Shown here one piece after another: positions 34,004 to 49,000 of a stretch of DNA of 64,000 nucleotides (position 1 is its first letter; the number at the start of each line of letters is the position of its first letter). The DNA is taken from assembly GCF_020740795.1 (NCBI RefSeq), contig NC_067305.1, positions 1,240,001 to 1,304,000 on the forward strand, in the 5' to 3' direction. The DNA is from Apus apus (Eukaryota > Chordata > Aves > Apodiformes > Apodidae). The position numbers and the translations under genes were made by a program. The notes under the pieces were generated by a model. It was given only the letters and a program-made list of their open reading frames with translations. It had not been told where the DNA came from and did no database searches.

Positions 34004-37000
34004 CACAGAATCCCCAAGGCTGGAAAAGACCTTTAAGATCATCAGGTCCAGCCTATGACCTGACACCACCACATCTCCAGACCATGGCACTAAGTGACAC
34101 ATCCAGCCTTCCTTGAACACCTCCAGGGATGGTGCCTCCACCACTTCCCTGGGCAGCCCATCCCAATGGCTGATCACTCTTTCCAAGAGGAAGTGCTTCC
34201 TGATATCCAACCTAAACCTCCCCTGGAGGAGCTTGAAGCCAGGCTCTCTTGTCTTCTTGCTAGTTACTTGGAAAAACAGCCCAGCCCCCACCTGACTACA
34301 ACCTCCCTTCAGGTGGTTGAAGAGAGTGAGAAGGTCCCCCTGGAGTATCCTCTTCTCCAGGCTAAACAACCCCAGATTCAAGGGCAAGAATTGCCCCAGT
34401 CCCAGGGCAAGAGGAATTGAGGCTATTTGTGCATTGAACAAAGGAATCAACTTAAACAGAACTTGAGCTTCCTACTATGTATATTTCTGGGGAGGCAGAA
34501 GGAACCAAGTGTCATGTTCCTGGCAGTTTTTCTGGGAAGATTTTGCTATTTGTGTATGCAAATGCTCTCATCCCAGGTGAGTAATGTAAAAGGGTATGTC
34601 AGAAAGAGATCAAACAAAAATCATTTGAACGTGGTGCTCTAGACCAAGAGTGTGGGCTTCAGGGAACAGTTTTCAGGCACAGATCCTCCTACTAGATTCC
34701 CTGCTGCCAACTGTGAAAGAGTTTTGCTCCAGAAGGTAACAGTGATTCAGCAACCCGCGACCTGGATTCTGCGTGAGAGAAGATCAGTCCCTCAAGATGT
34801 TTTATGGCTTCACAAATTACAGACTCGCTCCCAGAAGCAGGTAAGACCCAACACAGAGCCCTGGAGATGCCCAATACACAGATCCTCCACTCATGTTCAG
34901 GTCCTGCTGTGGAAGAGGTGCCCTCAGCCACTTAGAGACATCATGGATCATGCAGCTAAAATCCCTTCACATCCGCTCTGATGCCAACACAGGGACTCCT
35001 GAGACCTGCCACTGATTTTCTTTCCCCCAGATAACAGCTATCAAATTTTCAGATTCTGAAATCCAGCTTTGCTCAAAGTAGTCAGGTAGACGTGTTTTCT
35101 AGAGCTCTGTGCTCTCATTTCTCAACATGGGGTTCTCAAGGCCAGCTTTACAGATCTCACCTCGGTGACGGCCGCCTTCTTCAGTGCCAGACCTGAGGAG
35201 AGAAGGGAAGAGAATCAGTAAAAGTAGGGACAGCAGAAAAAAAACCCACAACACACTAAGAAAATAGCACAATGCTTTGCTCTTTCAAGCAAGCTGGAAA
35301 GCCTTTGAAAGCAGCTGGTTTTGCTCAGTTTTCAGTTTCACTAGTGCAGGAGTCTGAAGTCATAGGGGTCACACAATCTCATAGAATCACAGAATCACAA
35401 AACGGTTTGGGTTGGAAGGGACCTTAAAGATCATCCAGTCCCACCCCCCTGCATGGGCAGGGACACCTCCCACCAGCCCAGGCTGCTCCAAGCCCCATCC
35501 AACCTGCCCTTCAACACTGCCAGGGATGGGGCAGCCACAGCTTCCCTGGGCAACCTGGGCCAGGCTCTCACCTCCCTCACACCAAATAATTTCTTCCTCA
35601 TGTCACCTAAATCTCCCCTCTTCCAGTTTTAATCCATGACCTCTTGTCCTCTTGCTACAATTCATACTCAGAAGCACAAAGACACAATTTTTCCTAGCAA
35701 TAATGTTTCCTACAGCCTTTAGTAGAGAGCTCTTGTAAACCCCTGCTGCACCATAAATAATAGGCCCACACTGAAGAGCTGGTTACATCCAGAAGCCCCA
35801 AGAAACACTTAGGAAGCTGCTTTCCAGTCACTCAGAAGGCACTTGAGAAATTATATTGATAATTGAATCTATTTATAGAATCCAGTGCCTAAATATATCA
35901 CAAAAAATGAATGCATCGTTTATCTCTACCACTGCCTTTGAAAGAAGCCACCACTGCTCCATCACACTGAATGGTGAGAAATCAGGATTTTGCCTAAATC
36001 TTCTAGATATATTATCACTTGGAACACACCAGCCCAAACCCTCCTCCAACATGAGGCCATCTTTCCATTTCCTAGCACAAGCCCAAGCTTGCAAGGAGCT
36101 CCTTATTTTTAAACAACCATGACAACAGGCTCCTCTGCCCATGAGGTGTTCACTGATCTGCTGCTCATGCGTGGAACCACAAGTTCCAGCTCACCTGACT
36201 CCAGAGCCACCTTCAACAAGGATCAAGAGCTACTTAAGAAGAGCTCCCCACCCCATCCTGGCAGCACAATGGCCTCTGCCAAGGCCACTCCCCAGCCTCC
36301 CTCCCTGCCTCCACAGTTATCAGGAGAGGAGCCCACTTGGAAAGAACACAAACCCAGGCCAGGGACTGAAGGCCAGTACCTGGTATCTGTTTCCAGGTAC
36401 CAGTCTGCTGCTCCTTGCCCCTGTCTTGAAGCACTTCTGTGAGCACAGATCACTAAGCAACCCACAATCCTTCAGAAAGGTCTTAATTTCGCAAGAGACC
36501 ATTGAGTGGGGCTTGAGAGTTTTGGCTGTGAAGAAGAAAGACTCTTCTAAGCCCTCAACTTCTCACCACTTGAAGGCAAAGGGTGGATTGCACAACCACC
36601 TGCGGGTGCACAAACCCTCCGACTCAAGCGGGATATCTACACTTGAGCTGGGGAGGGTGGTGGCTCTTCAGGGGGACTGGGAGATGTCCAGCCCTCCCAG
36701 CTGGAGAGCAATAAAAAGAAGCCCCTGAAGATCCAGCCCAACATGCTGCTGCTTCAGGATCTCCCCCATTTGGCCAAGGAGAAACTATGATGGTCCAAAC
36801 TGGGGCAACCATTTGACCTCCTCAGACAAGAGCAGTGATGCTTTGGGGCTTTGTTTCAAAAGGAGCCTGTACAAGAAGTTGGGCATAACAGGAGGGAGAT
36901 GCACTGCAGATTCCAACAGTGCCAGGAGAGTGTGTGATCCAGTTGGATCTCAGGAAGCATTTCAGATGCTGGGAAGCAAAAAAACCCCAACAAATCCAAC

Positions 37001-40000
37001 AAAATCCCTTTGGTGGTTACAGGGGAGATGAAATCTCTCTTGATCTGAAGTATTGAGGTTATCTCATCATCTGGTCTCAGCAAACTAGGGATCCCATCAC
37101 CTCCCCTCCAGCTCCTTAGGACCACACCAGCCCCATCTTAGAGGACCATTGCTAGCTCAAAGGACGATTGCTAGCTCAAGGTTTGCCCCAGTTTTCTGCT
37201 GAAAAATTCTTTGGCCCAAGACAAGAGAATTGTATGATTGCTCAACAAAAAGGCCCACAAGAGCCAAGGGAGCAGGAGGCATAGCATTGAGTGAGCACTT
37301 GGCTAACACACATTGAGGGCACAAGCTGGAGCAGCACCTCAAAACCACAGAGGAACCCACAGGGGTTTGTTGCTCCACATTGAACACTGGAGATCACTGG
37401 GAACACAACAAGGCCAGGAAGATGACGCTCTCCCTGCTACAGCCGAGATCACTCTCTTACTGCACTAATCTCTTTCCTGCACTTTGTCACAATTCCAGAG
37501 CAGATTATCTTTAATTTTGTGATAATTACCACAAGCCACTTTAATTCCCAGCTTGCAAGTGTCTGCTGCTGTACACGTACCAAATGCAGCATCAACACCA
37601 ACTGCCCGCGTGACGGGAAGATACCGGAGGCAAGGAAGTGCAAACCTCCAGGAGAAATGATGCTTCAGGTGGATGAGGGCATCATCAGAAAAACCTCTCT
37701 CCCCTTCCCCAAAAAAGTAAAAAACCCAACAAAATAGTCAGCTTTATAAAAATCAATTTGTCTAGGCAGCAAATGAAAAAAAAAATTCCCTTCCAGAGGC
37801 TTCCAAGTGCGCAGCGCTCGGCTGCGCTCAGCTCACACGGGCTGACAGATGGCCTTGCAAAACCTGATGTGACTCCAGCTTCAGGGGTTGCAGAGCCACG
37901 AGAGACAGCACTGGGGTTTGTGGGGAACAGGAGCTCTGCTGTGGGAAGTGCCAACAGTTACCAAGCTCACTGAAATGATTCTTACTGGATTTAATGCAGC
38001 TTAGCAAGGGTGTTCTCAGAAACGTGAGGAGTGGCTCTGGAAGGGGAACCCTGGGATGAAGTCCCAGCCTCCTGCCCTGCTCCTGGGTTTTGTGGTGCCT
38101 TTCATACACACTTGACCTGCTGCCTTCAGTTCCTCTTCTCATTTGTGCACAGCTTTGAGTCAACCCTATCCCAACGCTTGAGCTCCTCTGGAGCCCCAGA
38201 AATCAACACTTCCATTCTAGCATTTAGCATCTCTCATCTCTGATTTAACACCTGTTTTTTTCACAGCCACAACCAGCTTGTCCCTCTCCACCACGATGAT
38301 GACAACCCACAGGATAGGGATGAATTTCCTCCCCAAACCCTCTGCATAGTTACTGTCCAACACAGAAAAGGACTCAGATTTAGCTCTACCACACCAGAGG
38401 AGGATAAACCTACCCAAGATGAGAAAACCCACCTTTCCTCTTACATGACATATTGCATCAACAATTGGTGTTCAGACCTTTTTAGGCCACTCCCTTTACA
38501 TACGTTTGGCCCGTTGCTCCCCACAAGCAAAGCCCAACCCAGGCTGGACAGAGGAGCCCACCAAGGGAACCCTCATCATTACCTGGTTCATCAGCCTCAT
38601 TGGTTCATCTGAACTCACAAAATGGTGCAGGGCTGGGTTCAGAGCAGCTCCCTTGGCTTCTCCAGCCCACAGCCTCGCTAGATGTTGTCACCAGGGACAG
38701 GCAAGTGATGTCAGAAGTTAAGGAGCTAAACCAAAAAAAAATCATCAAATCTTTGGGCTTAAATCAAACTTCCTGATAACCAGAAAACATTGCCCTTGCT
38801 GTCCACAACTCCCAACGAGTTTAAGTTAAAAAATGTAGCTTCAAGATTTATTTATATGCAGGGAAAAAAAAATTAAAAACTAATTGGGGGGAAAAAACCA
38901 AACAAATAAAGGTCACTCCAATCTCTCCAAACCAGCTAAGGCAAGCTGTGTGATGGTTGGAATCAGTTCCAGCCCTGAAGATGACCAGCAAAACCAAGAA
39001 AAGCCATGAGAGGTTTCTATCCACTAAAAAGGAATATCTTGTGAAAATTCACAAATATGCAGCAGAAGCCTTAAGTTCTAGTAAATAAATCTTCTTTATA
39101 AGATAGATACACACATATATATTTATAAATTGTGTCTGATGCTTTATGATGCTCTAGAGAAGTCAAAACAAATTTGAATAACTGGTAGATCTCTCTGGAC
39201 TCCTTTCTCCAGTCAGAGATGGTGCTGCATCTTCAATAAAAGCTTCACTTCATTGAAGTGTTTACCAGGAGCTACACAACGTGACTGCAACCAACAATAA
39301 GTTAGAATATAAATGCCACGTAAGCTCTTCAGCTGGAGAATGTACCAACATGACCCCTCCAAAAATGCAGCACAGAGACTTGCAACTTGCCACTCACTCT
39401 CGATGGGGCGGTAGCAACTGCAATCACCCACGGCTGGTTTGCAAAGTACAGTTCTCCAAAACTGCTGGACCAGCAGTTTGTATTTAATTTGCTCTTAATT
39501 TTTTTAACTACTGAGCTGACAGCAGCCTTTGCAAAATTGGCCTTTAATACTAGCCCAGCATCATCAGCTGTGAAATTCTGAGAAGTCATCCCCCCCTCAA
39601 GGAGCTCTGGGTCTAATTTTACACTTATTCGATTGAGAACAAGACAACATCAGACACCCAAGTAACCCATTTAGACGATAAGAGGAGGTGAAAACTGCAA
39701 CCAGGATGCTGTGTTACTGTTCCATCAGACCCCTCAAGATGCAGCCCTCTCTGGTCAATGGACTATGTGCAAAAGCATTGAAGGGCAGAGTGCTCAGGCC
39801 CGAGCTGATAAAGGTAAAGCCTACACTGTGTAGCAGATGAGCTGCAGTTGAAATACAGAAGGGCTGGAAATTAAATGCATCCATCAAAAGAGACAGCTGT
39901 TACTTCCCGTAAGGGACTGCTGCTAAAAAGAAATTATAATTAAAGGTGGGACACACACACAACTCAGAGAAGATGACAGAAAACTCATCTCAGCTGAGAA

Positions 40001-43000
40001 GCAGCACGTGAAGCAGCACAAGAAGCAGCCAGGGCTTCCTGAGGAGCCAGCATCAGCCTCAGCCCATATAAAAGGGGTGGCAGGAAGAAACCTCTGAATT
40101 TCTTACACTGAAAAATGTACAGTTTCAGCTCCCAGCAGGCAGGAGCAACAGCCCAGGGCAGCTGTTGGAGAGGAGGAGACACGACAGGGAGAACAGGCCG
40201 GACTCTCGGCAACAGCCAGGAAAAAGCAGCTATTTACAACCTGCCCTTCCCAGGCATCCTGGATGACCTGCTTCTGATCATTAAACACATTTTCTTCCCA
40301 TAAAACAAAACAGTTTGATTAGGATGAGAACTATCAAGTAAGTCACAAGACTAAATAAAAAGCTTGGAGTTTTTTCTCTTGAAATGTAGCATTTCTCAGC
40401 AGAAGGAGCAGCAGCCAACTGCTCTGCACTCCGGGCCCAGCTGCTCCTGCCCTTGGAGAGCTTGTTGAAACGACAACAACCAATTCCAGATAAATCCTGC
40501 TTGTTATATACAATCCACATACAGCTTTGATACCAAACCACCATAATTTTTCCATGGAGTACTTGCTGACTGATGGAATGACTTTTGGGATCTCCTACAC
40601 AAAACTCTGGTTGAACACCAACAGCCTAAATTCTCTGTCCCCACCAGTAAGACCAGTCCAGCCCAGTGCTCAGGCAAGGCTTGCTCCATCCCTAAGGACC
40701 ATGGCAATGGGCAGGAGAGTCCCTGCTCCAATGCTCCTGCAGCACAGGCAGCTCCATGTTCCTCAGGACAGTTCAATCACCATCCAAAGTCCAGCAGTTA
40801 TGTGCAGACAGAAGTGCTAGCAGCATCGGGCAGTATTCAGCTGGACTACCAGGAGCAGCCAGAGATAACTAATCCCATTTAATCCCACCTTAGCTGCCCT
40901 GCTCTCCTCCCTGTCCCCCACTTGCCACCCACACCAGCTCGGTGCCTCGTTTCACCAGTTCAAGCACACAGGAACCACCACCACTTCATGGAGGGAAGAT
41001 GACATCTGCAACCCATGATTTGCTGCACCAACTCTACGTGCCCCACTCTTTTCCCAAGCCCTTTGTCTTGTTTATTTGAGCATAAACTCGTTAGGGAAAG
41101 GAACAACATGCCTTGTACAAACTAAGAGAAAAAGCTTAATGTACTGGCCATGTAGGACAGGGTCTCAGGGCACTGCTGTGGCACCTACTCCCTAGCAGTG
41201 ACACAGCTGACTCCTTCCTCTCCACCCTGGGCAGTTTCCATCTATGAGCACTTCAATTAACCTGGGATGGGCAGGAAGCCCCCCAGCCTGCCCTGAGCCC
41301 CACACCCAGTCCTGCCCCAGGGGTTTTAATTCCCCAAACACTCTCACTGCTCCCCTGCCAGAGATCCCCAGGGATCCAGAACTTTCAGGCCCATATCACA
41401 CAGCCCTGCTCAGAGCAAAGCATCCAGCACCACCACTGCAAGGACCTGCCACAGAGAGATGATCCTGCAGTAAAGGCATCTACCAACCAGCCTGGTTTTT
41501 GTTTTAATGCAGAAACTTTTTCTGCCTCAGAAATCACAGAATTATTGAGGCTGGAAAAGATCTCTGAGATCATCAAGTCCAGCCTATGACCAACACCACC
41601 ACATCTCCAAACTATGGCACTAAGTGCCACATCCAGCCTTTCCTTGAGCACATCCAGGGATGGTGACTCCACCACTTCCCTGGGCAGTCCATTCCAATGT
41701 CTGATCATCCTCTCCATGAGGAAATGCTTCCTAATATCCAACCTAAACCTCCCCTGGTGCAGCTTCAGGCCAGGCCCTCTGGTCCTGTCACTGGTTTCCT
41801 GGGAGAAGAGCCCAGACCCCACATGAGCACAACCTCTTTCAGAGTTGTAGAGAAGGTCCCACCAGAGTCTCCTCCAGACTAAACAACCCCAGCTCTCTCA
41901 GCCTCTCCTCATAAGACTTTCCCTCCAGTCCCTTCACCAGCCTTGTTGCTCTCTTCTGGACCTGCTCCAGCACCACAAGATCCTTCTTGAAGCGAGGAGC
42001 CCAGACCTGGACACAGGATTTGAGGTGAGGCCTCACCAGTGCTGAGCACCGGGGGAGAATCACATCCCTGCTCCTGCTGGCTCCAGCTGAGGAGGCAGGG
42101 CAGAAGCTGAAGGTGCAGGCAGGGAGTGAACATGTTCGTCCCTCAGCTGTGGGTGAGGGACAGTGTCCTGGGTGCAGCCCCTCTCCTGGGTGCAGCCCCT
42201 CTCCAGGGTGCAGCCCCCCTCAGGGACCCGTGCTGCTGAGCCAGGACATACCAGGCAAAAACGTTTCCTTGACAACTCCCCAGAAAAGCGCTTACCGCAA
42301 GGAAGCCCAATTACAGCGGGGAACGAGCAGGACAAGACCAGGGAAATGAAACTTAAAAAGAACTGATTTGTTTTCTTGTCTCGGATCAGCTGCGTGTAGA
42401 AAAAAAGCAGCGTTTCAGAGAGCCTAGCCTCGAAGTGTGTGACACAGCTGACAAAAAAGCACAACAACAATCTCATCAAGAGGAGCACACAACGGCTGAC
42501 ACCCAGTAGCGGGAAAGGCTGCAGCCGTTCAGCTCCACATTCAACTACGTAATTATGCAATCCAGTGGGATGTTCAGGCAAACATCTGCTGGATGGGAAA
42601 GGTGCAGCCTTATCTGAACACAGTGTTCCTGCTCCCTTCCATGCCGCCAGTCACAGGAGGATTGTGGAGTGGAACAACACAGGCTCCCAGGCACGTCCAG
42701 AGCGGCCGAGCGCTCTCCCCGCTGCCCACGTGGAGGCAGGAAAGTGAGACGTGCCAAGATCAGGGACCCCAGCAGTGGTGTTAGGGATGCCAGCCTGTTC
42801 TAGCCTCTGGCTTCCACCTTCATTACAACCTACAAATCCAAACCTGTCTACCAGAATTCACAGCAAAGCTTGATTAGGATTAATTAGAGAGAGCAAACAC
42901 CGCAGCAGGAAGTGCAACCTCTCCAGGCCAGAGGCAGCTTTCCCTGCCCGTGACCACATCCAGGCAAGGTGGCACCACACTCAAACCATGACGCTGATTT

Positions 43001-46000
43001 AGAGCAAAGCCATAAAAGGCTGAAGGACTTTGAAGTCACCTTCCTTACAATAATCCAGAAGAGCTGAGATGTCTCGGGCCTCATACAACAACAAAGAACC
43101 AGCCACATGGCTGCTCACTCAACTCCCTCTGCTCAGGTCTTATCTCAGTTCTTTCATATGTTAATCACAGAGGTGCATCCAGTGTCTCTCTAATGGCTCC
43201 TTGGCTGGTTTTAGAGCTGTGGGAGCTTCTTAGCCACTCGTGGGGCCCCTCACCCACTACCAAAAAACCTGCCAAAGCAGCACACTAAAGCAACGTCCTG
43301 TTGCCCCCTTACCTTTGCTCAGGGGTAGGATAAGCTTTGCATCTCCTACTGGCAGCTCCCAACCCACGGTCACTGCTCACTAGAACATCTCCTGCCTGCT
43401 GGGAGATGTGCTCAGCAGCAAGAAGACACAGAACTCCTGTGGCCTTTCTAGTCATGTTGCAAAAACATGAGGGACTTGAACGCAGTGCATGACCCGGGGC
43501 AGCCTGTGGGACTCTGTGTGTCCAGATGGAGTTTTCAGCTGTCACAAGGGCCCAGAGATCTCTTTCCCAAGCCCAGGTCAGAGAAGCACAAGAAAACTTT
43601 TTGAAGACTCAGTCCAGAATTCACTTCCCCCCTTTGTTTTCTGACAAAACAAATCGACACCTCCCTGCTCACAGGCTCCTGCCTACAAGCAGGATTCAGC
43701 ACTTTAACTCTGCAGAGTCTTCTTGCCTCTGTGCAGGGAAAGGATGCTCAGCTGCATCCTCTATCACACTGCTCTTCAAGTGCTACTATTAAAGAGGGAG
43801 AAGCACAAGGTGACCAATCCAAGGTTACACACTGCTTGTCAGAGCCAGAGCAGTGATTCTGCCCCAACACACAGGTGTGCAGCGTGCCAGGGCTCAGTGC
43901 TTCAGCTGCAAGAAGCTTAATGTCAGACCTCAGCACCTCCTGGCCAGGCAAGGATTAGCTCTGCTGGAGGTTCTTCTCCACCACCCGACCTTCACAAGCT
44001 GCCTCTGCAACTCACCATCTCTCCTGCAAGGCTGGTACCAGGCACAGGACTAGGAATCAGTGGCTGGAAAAAGGACAACTTTGCTGTAGCCAATTCCAAA
44101 ATTTCTTAAGCTGATAAATAGCACAGGATCTTGTTACTGAGAGGGCAAAACTCCTTTAATGAGAGAGTAGGAGGATGCCTCAGCATAACATCAGTCAGTT
44201 CCCCTTCCAATATTGCTTCTCTGGGTGTCCCTGCCAAGGATCTAAACCTGTCTTGGGAGAGCACTGGCAAATCAAAGAAATAATTCCAACTGCTCTTTGA
44301 AGCAGAACAGCAGATGAAAAGAGTGGTGGATTGCAAGCTAAATGAGACAAACTCTCCCCTGTTTTATCCCTCAGTCCTTCCTCACAGAGGGCTCCACAGC
44401 TGAAGGAAGTGGAGCACCTTCAGTCCTGGAGGGATGGGTCAGAATGTTTATCACTTCCACCATTTAGAAGTGTTGCTTGACAGAGAACTTACTCCCCTTG
44501 CTCATTCACTGTCAAGAATTATTTCCAGACTAAATTACATTAAAGTAGACAAATACAACTCAGGAAAGATACACACCTCCCGAAATTTTCCATGTTCTGA
44601 CCTCCCAAAAGATGTGTTGAAGCCCAGTTACTACAGTGACAGCAGGTAAAGAAATCTACTTGAAGTTTCCCAATAACATAACACCAGGATACACAGGAGT
44701 TCCCACAGAAAGCACAGCTTTGGAGCTGTGGGAGCTCAGCACCCCAGTCAGCAGCAAACCACCCAGGGAAAACAGCTGTTTTGTCTGCAGCCCACCCTTT
44801 ACAAGAAGTCATCCTCAAGATGCACCTGGATTTTTAAGGGGTGGAGTATTTCCTGATTTACTCCGTAGCCAAAGCTGCTTGGCTAAATCCTCTAAGATTT
44901 AATTCTGCTCTTGCTAATGTCGCTTGACAGAGATTTTCCGAGGGTGCTCAAACTCTGAAGACCTGAAAGGGGATTTCAGAATGGGGTCGTGTCCAATCTG
45001 CGTCACTGGATATAAAGTCCTTCTGCAAGGCTGCTCACACCAGGTGGAGAAAACTCTGCTTCACAAAACACTTCCAGGTTGCCATGGGTGCTGCGGACAA
45101 AGCTGCAACATGCACATGCAGGGACAGATCTGCGCTGCAAGGTGGAGGGGAAGGTTGGGTGGGAGAGGAGGTGGGGAACATCTCTATCTTCTACCTGTTA
45201 GAAAAGCAGGTGTCAAGGTAAAAGCATCAGTTTAAATTTCTGGACCTGGTTTGTGACACAGCCCCTCAAAGAGCACGTCCTCTATGCAATTCAGACACAG
45301 TTTTCAAGTTGATCATGTCCCACTAAACCCCTGTAGTCAAAAAGACACAATAGGAAAAGCAGACCAGTGCTTTGTTTGAGAGATCCAGTTCTAGAAAACA
45401 AAGCTTTTGCTGCCATAACAACTACAAATTCAAGCTCTCCATCTGCACGTGTGCCCCACTGAGCTGGCCAGGCACAAAGCTATCAGAGATTTCTTGGCCT
45501 CATTCAAAATTAACTACCCCAACTCACACGTGGCAGAAGGCAAAGTCTGGCTGGTGTTTTGCTGCTTCTCACCCGTGTCCCCTGTGCCCCTGTCACAGCA
45601 CCCTGCCACCCTCCTCCTGCACAAGCCACACAGAGTTTGCACAACCCTACAACAAGCCACAGTGAGGGCTACCCAGCTCTTTGGGTGCAAACTCTGCTTA
45701 GGCCATCCCAGATACTGCAAATCCTTTCCCGCAGATGGATCTATTCCTCCCTGGATGTGCCAACACCTCTTCTCTCCTCCAGACTGAAGGAGGGTGGTAT
45801 CCAGGAGGGTACCCAGCCTCCAGTCCTCCTCTCCTCCATCAGGGCTCTGCAGCAGCAGCATCATCCTCTGCAGCTCCAGGTAGAGCATGTACCCGTGTTG
45901 TGAGAATGAGGAAGCACCTCTGAGGCAAAAAAGTTACTGCCACGAGGCATGGGGAGCTGTAGGTTAAGAATAAATTCAAAATTATTGCTCACCACCATGT

Positions 46001-49000
46001 TTTTTTCCCACCAGTCTTGTTAAGGCCACTTCTGCTCTCTGTGACCAGAGTGCTCTGATCTAACAAAGGTACCTGAACAGATGGAACAAAACAAGCCACA
46101 GAAGAACAAACTCAAAAGATGAAATGTGCTGCCAAAAACTGTAACTCAAAGTTTTAGCAAGTAGTCTCTCTCCTCCCTGGGATCCTGGCTGTGGCATGGC
46201 AGCTTGTGACTCAGCTATTGGTTGAAAATAAGTCACCCCAAAAATAATTACATTTAAAAAAACACTTCTAGAGGTCCTAATAGGAAATACAAACAGGTGA
46301 GACAGGCATAGATGGCAGGAGGAGATAACCTGGTGCCTATGCTGGGCTGTTGTATTACACTGATGATCATAGAAAGGCTCCTCCAGCACAAGTAACCACA
46401 GCTGAGGGACAGGCTCTTCTGGCACAGACCTGCAGCTTGATCAATAGCCAGGTCAGTAAAGCAGCTTCTCCAGCCCAGCTTGGAGAATTTTCACTTGAAG
46501 ACTGAGCCAGGCAGGCATTTATTACTTCTGTTTAACCAAGTACACCTATATCCATTTGTTTGCTCATCTGGGAACTCTGTACAGAATCACAGAATCTTAG
46601 GGGTTGGAAGTGACCTCAAAAGATCACCCAGTCCAACCCCCCTGCCAGAGCAGGGTCACCCAGAGCACATCACACAGGAACGTGCCAGGCAGGTTTGAAT
46701 GTCTCCAGAGAAGGAGACTCCACAGCCTCTCTGGGCAGCCTGTCCCAGGGCTCTGTCAAGTGTACAGGTACGTGTTCAAACTAAAGATGTAAAAGAACAA
46801 CGAGCAAAATCCAAGAGAGCACTTAGGCTCACACAGTGCTGCAGAGGTGAGAGCTGAGGCACAGGTTATCCCCAGACTAACCCCCAAAGGCACCCTGGGT
46901 GCTGAGGACACTTCAGATTTCTGGCACTCTTTCCCCAGGGGCTGCCACACACATTCACACCTGGTTCAACCATGAGTCCATCTGCAGTTTGGGATTCAGA
47001 ATGGAGAACACAGGCAGTGCTGGGAGCTGTGCCCCAAAGTGTTGTCCTTTCCCTTTGCATCCTGCACTTCCACTGCTTTCATGGGATACTGGAGTGGTGA
47101 AGGTCTTTCTGGAGTGATTTTGAGGTTTCTAGGATGTATTTGACAGCAGACTGTTTTTAGGTAAAAGAAAACAAGTTACCATGCAGCTGAACCACAGCCA
47201 GCTGGGTCATCTCTCTTCCCAGCTTTTGGGCTGTGGATTTCAGAGCAGCCCCACTTCAGGGAGAGCAGAGGAGGAGACATGTTCATTACACACAGAACGT
47301 TACAACTGAAGAACATGGGGCTGCAAAGACAAGTGACCATCTCTGAAGAGCCTGGTCTGACCAGCCACAGGGCTCACACATATGCATGGATGGAACTGTG
47401 TAAGCTGAAGGTACAACTGGAAACAACATCTGGTCTCACCAGTCAGAGTTCTGAACAACTGAACTCCTGAGCCCTTCTGCCTGGCACAAGGAAAACCTGG
47501 GGATGGCTCACGAAGAACAAATATAAAGTAATCCAAGACAGCAGCATCGAGTGAACTTCAGTCTAGTATTTCTGAACTACATAGAAGAATCTCACAGAAA
47601 CTTTAACACTGTTTGCTAAGACTTTAACAAAACCAGAAATGAAGTAGTTCACCTGAAGTCTGGATCAGCCAGACACACACACTGCCACTGATTTGTGAAG
47701 CAGAGAGTGACAGCACAATCTGCTCCTGCCTTTGGAGAGAAACAGAAACCACAGCCCAGCGTGCAAACATGGTCTGTTCACTCTTAAAAGCACCTCCAGG
47801 AGGACAACCCAGCTGCTCGCTCAGGTTTCCCCTCCCAACTCAGCTGGTGGCAGTTGGCTCTGCTATGATGGTGATGTGGGTAACAGGGTGGGCAGAAGGG
47901 ACACAGAAGTGTGTGGTAACACTGGCCAACAGCTACCTGACAGCTCTTGATGGGGAATATAAAATACACAGGACTGACATGGGAAACTCTACAATTCCTG
48001 ACTTCCAACCCAGTAATCTTCTTTGAGGCTAGATGGCTCAAGCCTATTGATTTGTACCCACCAAGCAATGGGGCTCCTCCAGCATCACCAGTGAGGCCAG
48101 GGAGGTGTTAACAGGTGAATTATTTTTACAAAGCATAGCAAAATGGAAGTTAGAAGGCTTAGAGCAGTTTGGTGCCAATGGTGCTCCATGGGAAGAGAAA
48201 AAAGCAGGTCTGATGAAGCAGAACCATCCAGCAGATACTGCAACGCCATTTAGTGATAGACCTGACCAAGCTCTGAAGTTCTGGATGAGGCAACGCATCT
48301 CTTGGCTTCACCAAAAATGGTTGCATTGGTTTTGTCAGAACTTAAAGGGCAGCCATAAGGCAAAGGATGTTTGGAGATCATGATCTTGGCAAGGCAAAGC
48401 AACCAAAAGCAGGAGGTCTAATAGCAAACCAAATAACAGGCAGCACGTGCCACTTCTGCCTGTAATACATTCCTTTCCCTTTAGATGAGCAGCTGCCACA
48501 CAGGCACCTCTTATCCCTCCCTCCTGCAGGCCTTGAGTTATTTTTCACTCCACCTCATGTTTACAGATTAAGTTGTTTTTCAGCCCACCTCACAGGAAAA
48601 CTTGCCTTTAAATTTCATTTCTTCAGCTACTGTAAAAACCCACGTTGTTCCTCTAGGTTAGGGTTTGCTCTTCATGCTGGTCACTTCCAGCCTTCTTGTG
48701 CTCCTAGTTTCCAGTTTAGAAAAAAGATCCAAAATAAAAACAATATTTGTGTTTGAACACCTGGGAGTTAGGGAAACCACAGCATCTCTCTGACATGGGC
48801 TATAAACCTTACATCTTAACACCTCATGGGAAGTTGTGCATCACCATCCTACCAATACAAAACCAGAGCTTGGATGTATTAAATTAAGTTCCTCCTGAAT
48901 TACCACGCTCTTCACAGCTGATGGAGTCCTGACAAGCAGCCCCACTACCAACATTTAATCTTCAGAGGGTCTTCAATTTATTATCAGCCTGTACTGGCCA

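Noticed and set aside
33914-34450. 178-aa minus-strand frame
   Set aside because: Consists of CR1 3' sequence plus the homopolymer; an incidental translation of a repeat.
41385-41822. 145-aa minus-strand frame as a gene
   Set aside because: Lies within CR1 fragment 4 in the region downstream of ORF2; not a host gene.
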